This document shows, in pieces, positions 8,938-18,943 of a stretch of 64,000 nucleotides of DNA; the first letter of the stretch is position 1; each line of letters begins with the position of its first letter. The stretch comes from JAWKTM01 sp041399085. GTDB lineage: Bacteria > Planctomycetota > Planctomycetia > Pirellulales > Pirellulaceae. Location of the stretch: NCBI GenBank assembly GCA_041399085.1, contig JAWKTM010000024.1, forward strand, positions 36,732-100,731. The letters run 5' to 3'. The notes below the pieces were generated by a model. The model was not told where the DNA came from. It saw only the letters and a program-made list of their open reading frames with translations, and made no database searches. Both the position numbers and the translations under genes were made by a program.

Positions 8938-10230
8938 ATGGCAACGGCATTCAAGCAAGTCACGAGCGGGCGGCGAGCGCTTTGCGGTCGAAGAACGTGC
9001 GTTCTCGCGAGTCGAATCGCGTTCGCCCTCGCGCTGGTCGGCGCGTCGATCGCGGCAGTGTCGAGCCAAGCTCGCGAGTTTACTGATGCAAGTGGCAAGT
9101 TTCGCGTCGAAGCCGAGTACGTCGGCATGCAAGACGGTCTAGTGCTGCTGAAGAAGACCAACGGCGTCACGATTGGCGTGCCGCCTCAACGTCTGAGCGC
9201 CGCCGACCAAGAGTTCATTCGTAACGCGGGCAATGCCCCAATGCCGGCGGGCGACGCGGCCGGCGGCGTGGATCTCGGTTCCATCACGGCGGCCGATGAA
9301 TACGTGCGCGTGGTGACCGACGCGGCTTACTCGGGCGACATGAAAACCGTGTGGGACGCTTTGCCCGCCAGCTATCAACAGGATGTCAACGACATCGTTC
9401 ATTTGTTCGGCGAACGTATGGATCGTGACCTTTGGAATCGCGGCTTTGGGTTGGCCAGCAAGGTGGTCGGGATATTGCGAGACAAGAAGCAATTCATCGT
9501 AAATCAACCGCAGCTTCAACAGAGTTTGCAGGCGTCAAATACCGATCCGGCCGAGTTCAGCAAGAATTGGGATGCGATGGTGGCGATCCTGTCGACGTTG
9601 GTTAATAGCGAGATTAGCGATGTCGAGAAGCTGAAGACCTTGGAGGTGGGACAGTTCATGGAGTCGACCGGCCAGAAGTTTGTCAATCAAATCAAACTGG
9701 CCAGCAACAATGGCGAACCGGCCGCGTTGGGACCCGAGATCAAAGTGACGTTGATCGATCAACAAGGTGACACGGCAACGCTGGAAATCGAAACTCCCAA
9801 GTCGCCCATCGCCAACTTCGGCATCGGCGGTCCGGGGTTGGCTGGGGGAGCGGGCGATGCGTTCGGCGGCGAAGACGCGCCGGCGGAAGGACCACAGCGA
9901 TTGGAATTCGTGCGCGTCGAGGGGCGTTGGATCGAGAAGGAAATGGCGGACAACTGGAGCCAACAAGTTGCCGAAATCAAGAGCGGCTTGAATGAGATGA
10001 CGCCGGCTAAATTCGAGGAGATCAAGCCGATGGCGTCGGGCATCATGCTGGTGGCCAATGGGTTGGTCGTCAAGTTTCAAAACGCAAATACGCAAGCCGA
10101 GTTTGACGCCGCGATCATGGAAGTAATGGGCATGGTTGGCGGAATGATGGGCGGCGGAGCTGGCGGTCCTCCGGGGGCTGATCCGTTTGGGCCGGGCGCT
10201 GGACCTGGTGCTGATCCCTTCGGCAATTAG
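8938..10230 (+). CDS. Secreted SHD1 (SLA1 homology domain 1) protein
   Basis: 430 residues. A basic start plus hydrophobic core (about 18-40) forms a signal peptide, with cleavage likely near SSQA-REF. Residues 46-100 match SHD1: REFTDASGKFRVEAEYVG followed by GVTIGVPPQRLSAADQEFI. This is a small beta domain first described in yeast Sla1 and abundant in planctomycete secreted proteins. The remainder (110-390) is a helical, acidic region without a recognised family, and the C-terminus is Gly/Pro/Met-rich (GGMMGGGAGG..., ending PGADPFGN). ATG 8938 has AGGGGAAA upstream. The function is unknown; a role in binding at the cell envelope is plausible. It lies alone between divergent and co-directional genes. 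Confidence 0.75.
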   Translation: MATAFKQVTSGRRALCGRRTCVLASRIAFALALVGASIAAVSSQAREFTDASGKFRVEAEYVGMQDGLVLLKKTNGVTIGVPPQRLSAADQEFIRNAGNAPMPAGDAAGGVDLGSITAADEYVRVVTDAAYSGDMKTVWDALPASYQQDVNDIVHLFGERMDRDLWNRGFGLASKVVGILRDKKQFIVNQPQLQQSLQASNTDPAEFSKNWDAMVAILSTLVNSEISDVEKLKTLEVGQFMESTGQKFVNQIKLASNNGEPAALGPEIKVTLIDQQGDTATLEIETPKSPIANFGIGGPGLAGGAGDAFGGEDAPAEGPQRLEFVRVEGRWIEKEMADNWSQQVAEIKSGLNEMTPAKFEEIKPMASGIMLVANGLVVKFQNANTQAEFDAAIMEVMGMVGGMMGGGAGGPPGADPFGPGAGPGADPFGN

Positions 10231-10290
10231 CCTGTGATTTCTCTCAGCCAGTTTTGTCATAATTCGTTCCGCTGTGCCTGGCAGTCTCCT

Positions 10291-12372
<2,082 letters not shown>

Positions 12373-12453
12373 TTCGGATGCGGCTTGAGAGCGCTTCCAG
12401 GGGAAGGGGCTGGCAGCCTTGCCCACGACGGATGAAATCTCATTCGCCACCGC

Positions 12454-13575
12454 TTACTCTTCGGCGACCGTCATGAATACTTTTAGCGCCGAGCGTTCTT
12501 CGACCAGCAGCCGCATCATCTCTTGATAGTTGTCCAGGCCGACGATCTCATTGGTGAGAATCCGCTGGATCACGCCTGGATACATGACTTCGCCGAGCGC
12601 CAAATCCTTGATGCCCGATTCAAAATGTTCGCGGTTGGCGTTGACCGAGCCGAGCAACAACTTGTTGCCAAGCACCCAGTCGATATTAATCTTGTCGCTG
12701 GGAACTTCGTGCTGTTCGATGCCGCCAGTGATGCTGGTCCAGACCAACACGCCGTTGTGCCCCAGCACCTTCATGCTGTCGAACGCCACGCGGCTGTTGC
12801 CCGTTGCATCGACGATCAAATCGGCTTTGCCCACGCGAGCGGCGAGGTCCGCCAGTTTCGTCTCGGACAGACTCACGTAATGGGCCTCCATACCTTCGAC
12901 GATTTCCGAGTTCAGCGTTGGCGGCTTCGAGCGGGCCATCGTGTAAACCTCCAACCCTCGCAAACGTAGAATTAGCGTGGCCAGCAGCCCGATCTGGCCG
13001 GCGCCCATCACGTAAGCGATCCGGGGACGCCAAACTCGCATCCGCCGCTGGACTTCAAACGCCTGCTGCACGGCTTTGGCCGCACAACTCATCGGCTCCA
13101 TCAGCACATGCAAGTGTTTCAAACCGGGGGGCACGCGAACGATGTATTCCTCGTCGTCGACAACGTATTCGGTGAGGAATCCATGCAGCAGGTTGATGCC
13201 CCGCTCGTAATAGGTCTCTTCGCTGGTCATGTCGTAGGTGCCGATCTGGTCGTAGATCGAACCGCCTGGCCGCCGCACGGTCGCGGTCACGTAATCGCCG
13301 GGCTTGATGCCGCGGACTCGCGGGCCAACTTCTTCGACGACGCCGAACGACTCATGCCCGAGGACCAGGAAGTCGCTGCCCGGCGGGGCATTGCCGTACA
13401 GGGCTTCGTTGATTTCCTTATCCGTCGCGTCCACGCCAACTTTGAGCATTCGCACGAGCACGCCGTGACCGGGGCGGATTTTCAGGCCGGGCGGGACGGA
13501 GTCGATCGTCGGCCGCGGCAGTTCCGCGAGGTGAGCGCTGTTGGGTGTTCCGGGAGTGACGGCGACGGCTTTCAT
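12454..13575 (-). CDS. Glucose 1-dehydrogenase-like MDR family oxidoreductase
   Basis: 373 residues, zinc-type medium-chain dehydrogenase. The N-terminal GroES-like domain has GVDATDKEINEALYG and the Zn-coordinating GHESFGVVEEVGPRV (His about 74, Glu 75). The NAD(P) fold shows AYVMGAGQIGLLATLILR. The pattern LGHESFG with PGDYVTATVRRPGG and the C-terminal Glu_dehyd_C region fits archaeal-type glucose 1-dehydrogenase of the non-phosphorylated Entner-Doudoroff route, oxidising glucose (or a related aldose) to the lactone with NAD(P)+. The structural-zinc cysteine lobe is reduced. ATG 13575 is followed at once by a beta strand, so the start is sound. It is convergent with the FAD oxidoreductase gene and divergent from hemL. 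The sugar specificity is inferred. Confidence 0.85.
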   Translation of the reverse strand: MKAVAVTPGTPNSAHLAELPRPTIDSVPPGLKIRPGHGVLVRMLKVGVDATDKEINEALYGNAPPGSDFLVLGHESFGVVEEVGPRVRGIKPGDYVTATVRRPGGSIYDQIGTYDMTSEETYYERGINLLHGFLTEYVVDDEEYIVRVPPGLKHLHVLMEPMSCAAKAVQQAFEVQRRMRVWRPRIAYVMGAGQIGLLATLILRLRGLEVYTMARSKPPTLNSEIVEGMEAHYVSLSETKLADLAARVGKADLIVDATGNSRVAFDSMKVLGHNGVLVWTSITGGIEQHEVPSDKINIDWVLGNKLLLGSVNANREHFESGIKDLALGEVMYPGVIQRILTNEIVGLDNYQEMMRLLVEERSALKVFMTVAEE

Positions 13576-13809
13576 AAGAATGACACAAGGGGTTTAAGGA
13601 GCGAAAACTGGAAAGGCTCGGCATTGTAAAGCAACAAGTCTCGATTGCAGAGGCGGCGAAACGACGCGAATCGCCGCATTTGCGGGGTTTACCCCCTTTT
13701 CGTTGACGATAAGTGCCGTCACACTGGCCTCGGACTTCGGCTGTTTCCCGAGCAAAGGGCCACCGAGTCGAATCGAATCGGCGAACTAAGACACAGGAAT
13801 TGTTGCATT

Positions 13810-15096
13810 ATGAACCGCGAACGAAGTCAGGCAATCTTTTCGCGTGCCAAGCAACTGATGCCCGGGGGCGTGAACAGCCCGGCTCGGGCGTTTGGAGCGG
13901 TCGGTGGCGAACCGATCGTGATGGACCATGCCGCGGGCGCGTATCTGTACGACGTGGATGGTAATCGGTATATCGACTACATCGGCTCGTGGGGCCCGAT
14001 GATTTTGGGGCACGCCCATCCGGCGGTGGTCGAGGCGCTGCGCGAAGCGGCAGGGCGTGGCACCAGCTTTGGCGCGCCGACGGAGGCCGAAAACCGCTTG
14101 GCCGAGTTGATTATCGCCGCGGTACCGTCGATCGAACGCGTCCGGCTAGTGAACTCGGGTACCGAAGCGACGATGAGCGCGATTCGGTTGGCGCGCGGAT
14201 TTACAGGGCGCGACGTGATCGTCAAGTTCGCGGGCAACTATCACGGGCATGTGGATAGCCTGTTGGTGGCGGCAGGCAGCTCGGCGGCGACGTTGGCCGT
14301 GCCTGATTCGCCGGGTGTTACGGCGGGAACCAGTCGCGACACGATGGTTCTGGCCTACAACGATTCGGCCGGACTGGAACAGGCGTTTGCCGAGCACGGC
14401 TCGCGAATCGCCGGCGTGATTTTGGAGCCTGTGGTGGGCAACATGGGTTGTGTGCTTGGAGACGCTGGTTTCTTACAGCGATTGCGCGAGCTGACCACTC
14501 AGCACGGCGCGGTGCTGATCTTCGACGAAGTAATGACCGGTTTTCGAGTGGCCTATGGCGGAGCGCAATCGCTGTGTGGCATTACCCCGGATCTCACAAC
14601 GTTGGGCAAAATCGTCGGCGGCGGCATGCCCGTGGGAGCTTATGGCGGCAAGGCGGAGATCATGGATTGTGTATTGCCGGCCGGCAAGGTGTTTCAAGCG
14701 GGTACCTTGAGTGGCAATCCGCTGGCGACGGCGGCAGGTATCGCGACGCTTGAACAACTTCGTGACGAATCGCCCTATGAGAGATTGGAAACCGTTAGTG
14801 CTCGCTTGGCGGATGGATTAACGAAAGCCGCGAGTTCGGCGGGCGTCCCCCATGTGCTGCAACGCGTCGGTAGCATGATGACGTTGTTCTTCAATCCGGC
14901 GTCGGTGAGCAATTGGACCGACGCGGATCGCAGCGACCGAGCGAGGTTCGCCAAATATTTCTGGGGATTGATCGAAGAAGGCGTCTATATGCCTTGCAGC
15001 CAATTCGAGGCGTTGTTCGTCTCGGCGGCTCACTCGGATGACGACATCGATCACACGATTGATGCGGCTCGACGGGTGTTGAATTCACTCATGTAA
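13810..15096 (+). CDS. hemL: Glutamate-1-semialdehyde 2,1-aminomutase
   Basis: 428 residues, the standard length for HemL. It opens with MNRERSQAIFSRAKQLMPGG and GVNSPARAFGAVGGEPIVM, both HemL signatures. The PLP lysine lies in TTLGKIVGGGMPVGAYGG, preceded by ILIFDEVMTGFRVAYGGAQ. HemL converts glutamate-1-semialdehyde to 5-aminolevulinate in the C5 pathway of tetrapyrrole synthesis, in the cytoplasm. The frame can be extended upstream to a TTG at 13645, but ATG 13810 matches the family start exactly. The small membrane gene at 15136 follows 39 bases later and may be cotranscribed. Confidence 0.96.
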   Translation: MNRERSQAIFSRAKQLMPGGVNSPARAFGAVGGEPIVMDHAAGAYLYDVDGNRYIDYIGSWGPMILGHAHPAVVEALREAAGRGTSFGAPTEAENRLAELIIAAVPSIERVRLVNSGTEATMSAIRLARGFTGRDVIVKFAGNYHGHVDSLLVAAGSSAATLAVPDSPGVTAGTSRDTMVLAYNDSAGLEQAFAEHGSRIAGVILEPVVGNMGCVLGDAGFLQRLRELTTQHGAVLIFDEVMTGFRVAYGGAQSLCGITPDLTTLGKIVGGGMPVGAYGGKAEIMDCVLPAGKVFQAGTLSGNPLATAAGIATLEQLRDESPYERLETVSARLADGLTKAASSAGVPHVLQRVGSMMTLFFNPASVSNWTDADRSDRARFAKYFWGLIEEGVYMPCSQFEALFVSAAHSDDDIDHTIDAARRVLNSLM

Positions 15097-15135
15097 GTTT
15101 GGCCGAAGTCGCCTATCTCGCGGGGATTCTGGTAC

Positions 15136-15408
15136 ATGAAGCCGCATCGAGGCAATCTGTTAGTCGTTTTCGGGGTATTGGGATTGATTGTATGTCCTGT
15201 GTTCGCGGTCATGACGTGGATCATGGCCAAGGCGGATTTACTGGAAATGCAAATGGGCGTCATGGATCCCGAGGGTGAGTCGCTCACGAACATCGCCAGG
15301 ATTTTAGGTATAGTCGGCACACTCCTGGCAATCCTCACTATTGTTATAATCCTCGCCGTGGTGGTTGTAATGATCGCGATGGTCGGAATGGCTAGTGCTA
15401 ATGTTTAG
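15136..15408 (+). CDS. Small two-helix membrane protein
   Basis: 90 residues with two clear transmembrane helices, about 9-30 (LLVVFGVLGLIVCPVFAVMTW) and 56-85 (very hydrophobic, ILGIVGTLLAILTIVIILAV). A short hydrophilic loop lies between them (KADLLEMQMGVMDPEGES). The layout resembles DUF4190-type bacterial membrane proteins, but no motif proves it. ATG 15136 is 39 bases after hemL. Several planctomycete genomes carry such proteins scattered among unrelated genes, so the link to haem synthesis should not be assumed. Confidence 0.65.
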   Translation: MKPHRGNLLVVFGVLGLIVCPVFAVMTWIMAKADLLEMQMGVMDPEGESLTNIARILGIVGTLLAILTIVIILAVVVVMIAMVGMASANV

Positions 15409-15525
15409 TGACATTGTGCCTCAACATTTCTGAACGATGCCACACCTCGTGTCGAGGTTGCTTATTAGACTACGGTAAGCGTTTGCAGTTTAGCAAGCCG
15501 ATGAATTCAAACAGGGTATCGACTC

Positions 15526-16227
15526 ATGCTGTTGAAGAACCGTTACATTCAGCGACTCGTGGGCGGCGGCATCACCGAGCGAGTCGGCATTCGCTTGGCC
15601 TCGTCGCTGGAATATCTCTTGTTGTCGGGGCACAAGGACCGAAGCGAACTGCGGCGAATCTGGCGCGCACGCTGGGAACGGCGAACGCTGGTTACTTTCA
15701 ACGAAGCCTATCTCGTTAATAACTTGGCCGCGTCGACGATTACCATGGATGGCGACTTGGCCGAGATCGGCGTATATGAGGGAAGCACGGCCCGACTGCT
15801 TTGCGCATTGAAAGGTGACAAGCAGCTACACCTGTTCGACACATTTGAAGGACTGCCCGAAGGCACTACCGAAACCGAGAAGTTTCTGTATCGCAAGAAC
15901 CAATATCTTTGCAGCCTAGAGTCGATCCAGGAGTATCTCAAAGGATTCGACAACGTTCATTATTACAAGGGCTTCTTCCCTGACTCCGCGGTCGATCTGG
16001 ATCCCGATCGCAAGTTTTGCTTTGTTCACATGGATGTGGACTTGTACCAGAGCACGCTTGATTGTTTGAAGTTCTTTTATCCGCGCATGCTGCCGGGCGG
16101 GATAATGCTGTCGCACGACTATTCGGTGCTGGCGGGCGTCGAACAAGCGTTTCGCGAGTTTCTGGCCGACAAGCCGGAGCGTCTGATCGAACTGCCAACG
16201 ACTCAATGTATGTTGATTAAGCGTTAG
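15526..16227 (+). CDS. TylF/macrocin O-methyltransferase-like protein
   Basis: 233 residues of the TylF (PF05711) class of SAM-dependent O-methyltransferases. Visible marks are GDLAEIGVYEGSTARLL for the SAM-binding motif, HLFDTFEGLPEGTTETEKF, and the metal-binding FVHMDVDLYQSTLDCLKFFYPRM followed by LPGGIMLSHDYS. Family members methylate sugar hydroxyls of antibiotics or polysaccharides, and in many bacteria they sit among glycan genes. Nothing in the neighbourhood identifies the acceptor. ATG 15526 begins a good helical N-terminus. The next gene follows 17 bases later on the same strand, so the two may be an operon. Confidence 0.85.
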   Translation: MLLKNRYIQRLVGGGITERVGIRLASSLEYLLLSGHKDRSELRRIWRARWERRTLVTFNEAYLVNNLAASTITMDGDLAEIGVYEGSTARLLCALKGDKQLHLFDTFEGLPEGTTETEKFLYRKNQYLCSLESIQEYLKGFDNVHYYKGFFPDSAVDLDPDRKFCFVHMDVDLYQSTLDCLKFFYPRMLPGGIMLSHDYSVLAGVEQAFREFLADKPERLIELPTTQCMLIKR

Positions 16228-16244
16228 AGATCGGCGTCTCGGAA

Positions 16245-16802
16245 ATGTGGAAGGATCGCCGATTTCGATTGGCTGCACTAGCCTTTGGGCTGGTCACCTG
16301 TATTGTCGTGGGAAAACTCACGGGTTTAACCGACCGATTAGATGTGAGGCAAGTCCGCGACTGGGTTGAATCGGCCGGCGCGTGGGGTATCGCACTATTT
16401 CTTCTAATCTTTTCCGTGGGTCAGTTGCTGCACGTACCGGGCATGGTGTTCGTAGCTGCCGCCATATTTCTCTATGGCCGATTTGCGGGAGGCGGTTTGG
16501 CTCTGATTGGCGCGGTAACGGCGGTCACATTCAGCTTTGTGCTGGTACGCGCGGTGGGCGGTAAAGCCCTGGGCGAAATCGACCGGCCACTGATGAGGAA
16601 ATTGTTGGCACACATTGACCAGCGTCCGATTCGGGTGGTCGCGATGTTACGTCTAATTTTTTGGATGCTGCCGCCGTTGAATTACGCATTGGCGTTAACG
16701 AACGTGCGGCTGCGCGACTACGTACTGGGTTCCACGCTGGGCCTGTTGATCCCCGTGGGCGTGGCGGCCTTCTGCTTTGAATGGCTATTCGAGCAACTGT
16801 AA
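16245..16802 (+). CDS. TVP38/TMEM64 (VTT domain) membrane protein
   Basis: 185 residues with five or so hydrophobic segments. The VTT/SNARE-associated core is visible as FLLIFSVGQLLHVPGMVF followed by AAAIFLYGRFAGGGLALIGAV, and later LRLIFWMLPPLNYALALTNV. The family (DedA-related) is implicated in lipid scrambling and envelope homeostasis. The expected Arg and Pro in re-entrant segments are present (VPGM, LPPLNY). It is close behind the TylF-like gene and convergent with the Dnmt2-like gene, whose stop lies 40 bases away. Confidence 0.8.
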   Translation: MWKDRRFRLAALAFGLVTCIVVGKLTGLTDRLDVRQVRDWVESAGAWGIALFLLIFSVGQLLHVPGMVFVAAAIFLYGRFAGGGLALIGAVTAVTFSFVLVRAVGGKALGEIDRPLMRKLLAHIDQRPIRVVAMLRLIFWMLPPLNYALALTNVRLRDYVLGSTLGLLIPVGVAAFCFEWLFEQL

Positions 16803-16842
16803 GAGTCTAGAGCTCTCCGGGGGACTTCTTTCCCCTAATAAC

Positions 16843-17769
16843 TCACCGGTTTGGAGACAGGAGTTGGCCCAACACGTGACGGACGGCGTGGACGGCCAAG
16901 CTGTTGCCGAGCAATCGCCAAGCGGTGCGATCGGTGGTGTTCGGCGGCCAACCGAAGGGCTGGCTGAAGCCGAGAAGACGCGAGATTTCGCGCGGCGTAA
17001 AGCGGCGAATGCGATCGGCGTGTTCAAGATACGAGCCGCTGCGGATTGGCGACTTGCCGTAGGCCGAAGTGAAACATGCAGCGATGGCATGCGGATCGTC
17101 GGCGTCAATGAGGTCGATCGCCGTCGAGTAGTCGGCCAGCAACTGGGGAGCGACATCGAAACGCGGGTCCGCTTCCATGTCGAGGAAATCACGGAGCGGC
17201 TGAATGGCGTCCGCGTTGTCCCCATCCTTAAACGGCGCGTCGTGTGAGAGCGATGCTTCTTCGCATTTCCAACCGGATTGGCGAGCAAGCAAATAGTAAC
17301 GAAGCCGGCGATTGGGAATGCCGAGTTGTGTGGGACAGATCAAGGTCTCATGTACGTGGTATCCCGAATCGTCAAGGCCAGCGAGCAGTCGCTGACGAGC
17401 GACGGATTCGACAAAGCCGGGTACGTTCTCCAGGGCGACGATCGGCGGTCGCACATCGCGAATCCGCTCGATGAGCGCAAGCAGCGCTTGGCAGCGTGGA
17501 TCCGCAACGTCACGCTCGGCGCCGCGGCGTGTGAACGGTTGGCAGGGAGGCGACATCCACCAGAGGTCCGCGTCGAATGCGGCCAGCTCGCGCGCCGGGA
17601 TTGACTCGATTGTCCGAGCCTGCGTAGCGTGGGCAAAGTTGGCGGCATAAACGTCGAGCGCCGTGCGGTCGATGTCGATCGCCGCGACGACTTCCGCCGA
17701 GTCACCCAAGGCGGCCGCGCATCCGCCGATTCCACAGAACAACTCCAACACTCGCAGGCGACGACTCAT
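16843..17769 (-). CDS. Dnmt2 (TRDMT1)-like cytosine-5 methyltransferase
   Basis: 308 residues from ATG 17769 (an ATG at 17781 would add four). All C5-methyltransferase motifs are present: VLELFCGIGG (I), SPPCQPFTR with catalytic Cys76 (IV), ALENVPGF (VI), PTQLGIPNRRLRYYLLA (VIII) and LLGNSLAVHA (X). Several are specific to Dnmt2. These are PPCQPFT rather than PPCQDFS, the PTxLGIPNxRLRY block, the ACFTSAYGK block at 232-238 matching the Dnmt2 'CFT' motif, and RRFTPREISRLLGF. There is almost no target-recognition domain, again as in Dnmt2. Known Dnmt2 enzymes methylate C38 of tRNA-Asp (Glu in Geobacter). No restriction gene is adjacent. tRNA rather than DNA methylation is therefore the best inference, not proof. 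Confidence 0.85.
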   Translation of the reverse strand: MSRRLRVLELFCGIGGCAAALGDSAEVVAAIDIDRTALDVYAANFAHATQARTIESIPARELAAFDADLWWMSPPCQPFTRRGAERDVADPRCQALLALIERIRDVRPPIVALENVPGFVESVARQRLLAGLDDSGYHVHETLICPTQLGIPNRRLRYYLLARQSGWKCEEASLSHDAPFKDGDNADAIQPLRDFLDMEADPRFDVAPQLLADYSTAIDLIDADDPHAIAACFTSAYGKSPIRSGSYLEHADRIRRFTPREISRLLGFSQPFGWPPNTTDRTAWRLLGNSLAVHAVRHVLGQLLSPNR

Positions 17770-18943
17770 GCAGACCAACACTCCTCCTCGGAAACTTCGT
17801 ATGGCCTTGATTGGCGGCGGCGGCCAAGCATTTATCGGCCGCGTTCATGCCACGGCAGGAACGCTGGACAACCGTGCTGAATTGGTGGCCGGCGCACTCT
17901 CGTCCAACCCGGATAAAGCCCGAGCCGCGGCGGCTTCGTTTGGCATCGCGGCGGATCGCGCCTACGGTTCATGGCGAGAATTGCTGGACCGGGAAAGCGA
18001 GTTGCCGGCCGATCGGCGAGTCGACTTCGTCAGCATCGCCACGCCCAACTATACGCACTATGAGATCGCTCGCGAGGCGCTCCAAGCCGGCTTTCACGTC
18101 GTGTGTGACAAGCCCTTAACAACTCGATTGGAAGATGCCGAATCGTTGGCTCGCGTGGTTCGCGAGACGGGGCGCGTCCTGGCGCTGACGCACAACTACA
18201 GCGGCTATCCGATGGTGCGGCAGGCGCGTGCGATGATCGCGGCTGGCGAGATCGGGACGGTCAGGGCCGTGCGAGCCAGTTATCTGCAAGGCTGGCTGTG
18301 GGGTTGGCAGCCCGATCCGGATGCTCCGCGCGGCGCTTGGAAATCGGACCCGGAAAAGTCCGGACCCGGAGGCTCGCTGGGCGACATCGGCACGCATGCT
18401 TACCAGTTGATTCGCTACGTCACGCAACTTGCGCCACGCGATCTAAGCTGCCAACTTCGCACGTTCCGCGATGGTTGGACGCTGGATGATTACGGGCAAG
18501 TTACTTTGCGGTTCACCGACAACGCGATCGGTTCGATCTCGTTTAGCCAAGCGACGCACGGCCATTTGAACGATTTGTCGATCGAAGTGGATGGCACGAC
18601 CGGCTCGCTGTTTTGGCGGCAGGAATCGCCCAACGAATTGGTGCTACGCCGTTTCAACCAGGCGACGCAAACGCTGGAGCGAGCTCCGGGCGCCAGCTAC
18701 ATGAACGACGCGGGCCGATTCGCTTGCCGTTTGCCGGGCGGACATCCCGAAGCGTTTTTCGAGGCATTCGCGAATGTGTACGTGGCGGCATTCGATGCGA
18801 TGCTGGCGGAAGGCGAGGCCGCGCGTCAGAATCCGCTGGCCGTGTTTCCCACGGTCGACGATGGGGTTGAAGGCGTGCGGTTCATTGAGCAGTGCGTCGC
18901 CAGTCATCAAGCCGATGGGGCTTGGCGTGCGATGAACTCGTAA
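17768..18943 (+). CDS. Gfo/Idh/MocA family NAD(P)-dependent oxidoreductase
   Basis: 391 residues from ATG 17768; MALIGGGG at 17801 is a possible shorter start. The N-terminal dinucleotide fold reads MALIGGGGQAFIGRVHATA. VDFVSIATPNYTHYEIA and HVVCDKPLTTRLEDAE supply the conserved catalytic lysine of the EKP-type motif (here DKP), followed by LTHNYSGYPMVRQAR. Such enzymes oxidise or epimerise sugars and inositols; the substrate is unknown. The ATG overlaps the start codon of the divergent Dnmt2-like gene (CATG at 17767-17770). The 3' end overlaps the convergent ATP-grasp gene by 37 bases. Both overlaps indicate compact packing rather than functional coupling. Confidence 0.85.
   Translation: MQTNTPPRKLRMALIGGGGQAFIGRVHATAGTLDNRAELVAGALSSNPDKARAAAASFGIAADRAYGSWRELLDRESELPADRRVDFVSIATPNYTHYEIAREALQAGFHVVCDKPLTTRLEDAESLARVVRETGRVLALTHNYSGYPMVRQARAMIAAGEIGTVRAVRASYLQGWLWGWQPDPDAPRGAWKSDPEKSGPGGSLGDIGTHAYQLIRYVTQLAPRDLSCQLRTFRDGWTLDDYGQVTLRFTDNAIGSISFSQATHGHLNDLSIEVDGTTGSLFWRQESPNELVLRRFNQATQTLERAPGASYMNDAGRFACRLPGGHPEAFFEAFANVYVAAFDAMLAEGEAARQNPLAVFPTVDDGVEGVRFIEQCVASHQADGAWRAMNS

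Noticed and set aside
16843..17769. Orphan restriction-modification DNA methyltransferase
   Set aside because: Dnmt2-specific motifs, lack of a target-recognition domain and absence of a restriction gene favour the tRNA-type enzyme, though DNA activity is not excluded.
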